Assembly (NCBI RefSeq): GCF_009937955.1
Contig: NZ_AP018439.1
Location: forward strand, 558,001 to 622,000
Direction of reading: 5' to 3'
Origin: Undibacterium sp. KW1
GTDB lineage: Bacteria; Pseudomonadota; Gammaproteobacteria; Burkholderiales; Burkholderiaceae_D
Length of the DNA stretch: 64,000 nt
In this document: positions 61,136 through 64,000 of the stretch, piece by piece
How the letters are laid out: each line of letters starts with the position of its first letter
How positions within the stretch are numbered: the stretch's first letter is position 1
Made by a program: the position numbers and the translations under genes
The notes under the pieces: model-generated
What the model was told of the DNA's origin: nothing
Database searches by the model: none
What the model saw: the letters and a program-made list of their open reading frames with translations, nothing else

Positions 61136-62107
61136 TCAACGTGACTTCACAAACGGCTGACCAATCGCTTTCGGGGCGACGGACTTTGCCATCAAGCCTG
61201 CCAACACGATCACGGTCACGACGTAAGGTATCATTTGTATCAGAGAGCCCGGTACCTTGCCTATGCCAGGGAAGACTACGCCTTCGATCTGGACTTGCAG
61301 GGCGGCGAAGAAACCGAACATCAGGCAGCCCAGGGCTGTGTGCAGCGGACGCCAGTTACCGAATACCAGTGCAGTCAAAGCCAGGTAACCATTACCGGCA
61401 GACATGTCACGCAGGAAGAAGCCGCTTTGTACGATGGACAGATAAGCACCAGAGAAAGAGCACAGCACACCGGCACACAGCATAGCCATGAAACGGGTGC
61501 GTTCTACATTAATGCCAGCGGCATCTGCTGCATGCGGGTTTTCACCAACGGCACGCAGGCGCAGGCCAAAGCGGGTGTGGTACAAGACCCAGTGTACGAC
61601 AGGGATCAGGGCAAAGGCCAGATACACCAGGGCGCTATGTCCACCAATGAGCTTGGTATAAAACCAGCCCAGGAATGGAATGCCAGCGACAGCGGCTGAA
61701 CCTGGCAAGACAATATCAAACAGGCGTGCTTCACCCAGGTCAGGCGTGCGGCCACCTTGCTGGAAGAAATACTGGGCGATCACAAAGGTCAAACCACTGA
61801 GGGCGATATTGAGAGCAATACCGGCAACGAGCTGGTTACCCTTTTGCGTGATACTGACAAAGCCTTGCAGCAGGGCGATGGCGACAGAAATACCGACACC
61901 CGCCATGATGCCCAGCCAGGGGTTCTTGGTTACAAAAGCCACGGCGGCAGAGACAAAGGCTGCGGCCAGCATCTTGCCTTCCAGTGCCAGATCAACCACA
62001 CCGCTGCGTTCTGCAAACAGGCCAGCCATGGCAGCAAACATCAATACCGGCGCATTGCGTATGGTCGATACCAGGATGCTGGAAAATTGAAAATCATCAA
62101 ACATCAT
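61136..62107 (-). CDS. Nucleoside-type ABC transporter permease 2 (NupQ/YufQ-like)
   Basis: 323-residue permease of the BPD_transp_2 family with about nine membrane segments; LRAVGENPHAADAAGINVER is the ATPase-contact loop. It pairs with the permease upstream, whose stop overlaps its start (two ATGs, 62107 and 62104, with the TGA between). Nucleoside specificity is inferred from the order ATPase-permease-permease and the nucleoside hydrolase downstream. Confidence 0.86.
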   Translation of the reverse strand: MMFDDFQFSSILVSTIRNAPVLMFAAMAGLFAERSGVVDLALEGKMLAAAFVSAAVAFVTKNPWLGIMAGVGISVAIALLQGFVSITQKGNQLVAGIALNIALSGLTFVIAQYFFQQGGRTPDLGEARLFDIVLPGSAAVAGIPFLGWFYTKLIGGHSALVYLAFALIPVVHWVLYHTRFGLRLRAVGENPHAADAAGINVERTRFMAMLCAGVLCSFSGAYLSIVQSGFFLRDMSAGNGYLALTALVFGNWRPLHTALGCLMFGFFAALQVQIEGVVFPGIGKVPGSLIQMIPYVVTVIVLAGLMAKSVAPKAIGQPFVKSR

Positions 62108-63186
62108 TTTTCCTTACGCTTGAGCAGGGCAGACAGGGCAGGGGCATACAGGTTTTCCATGGCACCGCAGAACAGGATGATCAAACCCTGGATAAAGATA
62201 AAGGTCTCTGGCGGGATATTGGCTTTTTCCAGCGACAGATCAAAACCACCCTGTATCAGCGCACCAAACAGGATGGATGACAGCAGGATGCCGACAGGGT
62301 GCTGACGCCCCATCAGGGCAATTGCGATACCGATAAAACCGGCACCGGCAGGGAAGTTCAGATTCAGGTAGTGGGTAGATCCCATGACAGAATTGACAGC
62401 CGCCAGGCCAGCCAGCGCACCGGAGATCATCATCGTCACGATAATCGTTTTGCTGATGGAGATACCGGCGTAATGCGCCGCATGCTGGTTCAGGCCGGTC
62501 GCGCGCAACTGGTAACCCCAGGTGGTGCGCCAGACGACAATGCCATAAATCACCAGCGCCACCAGTGCCAGTACAAAGCTGATGTTCAAAGGTGTTTCAC
62601 CCAGCACAGGCAAGATGCCATTCAGCTTGGGCAACCACGACGCATCGGCAAACACGCGGCTGGCAGTATTTTGCTGGCCTGCCGGGATGAGGAAGCTGAC
62701 AATCACATAATTCATCAAGCTGGCAGCGATGAAGTTGAACATGATGGTGGTCACTACCACGTGGCTGCCACGCCTGGCTTGCAGATAACCCGGCAGATAC
62801 GCCCACGCCGCACCAAAGACAGCAGCACCCAGCATCGCCAGTGGAATCAGCAGCCAGCCCGGCAGGGACGAATCCAGCCACAGCAAGACCAGGGTCAGAC
62901 CCAGGCCGCCCACATACATTTGGCCTTCGCTACCTATATTGAATAAACCGGCCTGCATGGCCACCGACACCGACAAGCCAGTGAAGATAAAGGTCGCTGC
63001 ATAAAACAGGGTGTAACCCAGACCTTCAGGGTTCAGCACTGCTGCGTTGATCAAAATGCCCAGGGATTCAACCGGGCTTTCACCGAGCAGATAAATCACA
63101 CCCGCCGCGACCAGTAAGGCGGAGAACAGGTTTAACAGCGGCAGGGCAAATGCGGTGGCCCAGCGTGGGAGGTCGGCTTGATTCAT
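62104..63186 (-). CDS. Nucleoside-type ABC transporter permease 1 (NupP/YufP-like)
   Basis: 360-residue BPD_transp_2 permease with eight to ten membrane segments, including SVAMQAGLFNIGSEGQMYVG, typical of the first permease of this importer class, and LRATGLNQHAAHYAGISISK as coupling loop. It follows the ATPase gene after 87 bases. Confidence 0.87.
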   Translation of the reverse strand: MNQADLPRWATAFALPLLNLFSALLVAAGVIYLLGESPVESLGILINAAVLNPEGLGYTLFYAATFIFTGLSVSVAMQAGLFNIGSEGQMYVGGLGLTLVLLWLDSSLPGWLLIPLAMLGAAVFGAAWAYLPGYLQARRGSHVVVTTIMFNFIAASLMNYVIVSFLIPAGQQNTASRVFADASWLPKLNGILPVLGETPLNISFVLALVALVIYGIVVWRTTWGYQLRATGLNQHAAHYAGISISKTIIVTMMISGALAGLAAVNSVMGSTHYLNLNFPAGAGFIGIAIALMGRQHPVGILLSSILFGALIQGGFDLSLEKANIPPETFIFIQGLIILFCGAMENLYAPALSALLKRKEK

Positions 63187-63273
63187 CTTGGTTTGGTCGC
63201 TTGTCTGTGCTTATCTGTATTTGCTTTGTTTCTTATTGTGCCTGCTAAGGCTCAAACTAATTTGTCGCCTGCA

Positions 63274-64000
63274 TCAATGCGTATGTATGCCACCCATGAG
63301 GCAGCCTATCTCGGTCGCATCAAATTCTTCGGCTTTTAATTCACCAGTGATGGCACCACCAGAGATGACCAGGATACGGTCAGCCAGGGCACGCACTTCT
63401 TCCAGTTCTACCGATACCAGCAAAATAGCAATGTCAGCATCACGCATTGCCAGCAGGCGGGTATGCAGGCTTTCTATCGTGCCTATATCCACGCCACGGG
63501 TAGGCTGGCCGACCAGCATCAGTTTGGGATTGGAGGCAATCTCGCGCGCCATCACCACCTTTTGCTGGTTACCGCCAGACAGCAGAGCGATACGCAAATG
63601 CGGGTCAGCCGGGCGCACATCAAACTTGGCCAGCAAGTCTGTGCAATTTTTCAAAATGCTCTTGTAGTCCAGCAAACCAAAGGTCTTGCCCAGTTTTTTC
63701 TGGTAACCCAGGAAGCTGTTCATCATGACCGAGAAATTTTTGACAACGGCATCACGCAAACGGTCTTCCGGCACGTGGGCAATGCCAAGGTCGCGGAAAG
63801 TCGCTGGCAAGCCATCGGCATCCTTGCGGCCAGCAAAGGGCAAGTCCTTGCCCTGCATTTGCAGCTTGCCACTGGTGGGCAGGCGCATGCCGCTTAAAAT
63901 TTCCAGCAATTCACTCTGGCCATTGCCAGAGACACCGGCAATCGCGACGATCTCACCGGCGCGGATATTGAAACTGACATTCTTCAACAGGCTGACTTTT
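63274..64000 (-). CDS. Nucleoside-type ABC transporter ATP-binding protein, C-terminal part (cut by window end)
   Basis: The last 240 or so residues of a tandem-domain ATPase of the RbsA/YufO type. The visible domain has the degenerate Walker A GVSGNGQSE (Gln in place of Lys, normal for the second domain of this class), signature LLSGGNQQKVVMAREI and a Walker B-like LMLVGQPTRGVDIG. The frame is open to base 64000, so the first domain and the start lie outside. A solute-binding protein gene would be expected nearby but is not in view. Confidence 0.88.
   Translation of the reverse strand, partial: KVSLLKNVSFNIRAGEIVAIAGVSGNGQSELLEILSGMRLPTSGKLQMQGKDLPFAGRKDADGLPATFRDLGIAHVPEDRLRDAVVKNFSVMMNSFLGYQKKLGKTFGLLDYKSILKNCTDLLAKFDVRPADPHLRIALLSGGNQQKVVMAREIASNPKLMLVGQPTRGVDIGTIESLHTRLLAMRDADIAILLVSVELEEVRALADRILVISGGAITGELKAEEFDATEIGCLMGGIHTH

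Overview
The window reads as a stretch of chromosome from a Burkholderiales betaproteobacterium, most likely Oxalobacteraceae and close to Undibacterium. This rests on gene order and protein style (kdsD-kdsC-lptC-lptA-lptB-rpoN-hpf; SAH riboswitch-ahcY-small membrane gene-metF) and on the many intergenic palindromes. No database was searched, so the genus is an inference. I saw no rRNA, tRNA, CRISPR array, prophage or complete insertion sequence.

Layout. 0-1.6 kb: end of a branched-chain amino acid ABC operon (livG partial, livF). 2.1-3.2 kb: a 3-hydroxyisobutyryl-CoA hydrolase-type gene between two inverted copies of a repeat of about 350 bp. 3.9-9.4 kb (minus strand): Kdo and LPS-export operon with rpoN and hpf. 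9.5-15.5 kb: KefB-type antiporter (frame broken), apt, acetyltransferase, SAH riboswitch with ahcY, holin-like membrane gene, metF. 15.5-20.4 kb: small membrane protein, AEC permease, di-iron metallo-beta-lactamase-fold protein, Lrp regulator divergent from a PLP sulfur-amino-acid lyase across a perfect 15-bp palindrome, and a T5orf172 protein. 20.5-20.8 kb: two tandem candidate sRNAs. 20.8-26.6 kb: PBP1a and an MdlA/MdlB-type ABC pair. 26.7-29.4 kb: RsbU-type phosphatase fused to a switch kinase, plus a STAS protein. 29.9-34.3 kb: two paralogous solute-binding proteins and a secreted prolyl oligopeptidase. 34.6-41 kb: two-component system, SPFH protein with an unknown partner, small secreted protein. 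41.3-47.5 kb: a class II microcin-like locus. 47.7-51.7 kb: putative Na+/H+ antiporter, fragment of a YbdK-type ligase, HD hydrolase, and a threonine-rich leader peptide with an attenuator-like terminator before an isochorismatase-family gene. 51.8-55.6 kb: creBCD. 55.7-58.4 kb: cdd, MASE1-GGDEF protein, unknown protein. 58.9-64 kb: 2OG-Fe(II) oxygenase, nucleoside hydrolase and a nucleoside-type ABC importer cut by the window end.

The most interesting region is 41.3-47.5 kb. A 128-residue protein has a microcin V-like double-glycine leader and lies between a HlyD-type adaptor and an ABC transporter whose N-terminal C39 peptidase keeps its catalytic residues. An AT-rich gene for an exported alpha/beta hydrolase sits inside the locus, and a small membrane protein follows as a candidate immunity protein. 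Second is the threonine-rich leader at 50.3 kb, which resembles enterobacterial thrL but precedes a gene with no obvious link to threonine synthesis.

Data quality matters here. Six genes (10.62, 36.92, 39.10, 47.18, 47.74 and 57.51 kb) are each restored to a full family-like frame by adding one base to a homopolymer run. That pattern fits assembly indels better than six real mutations. I list these genes over their restored extents and say so in each entry.
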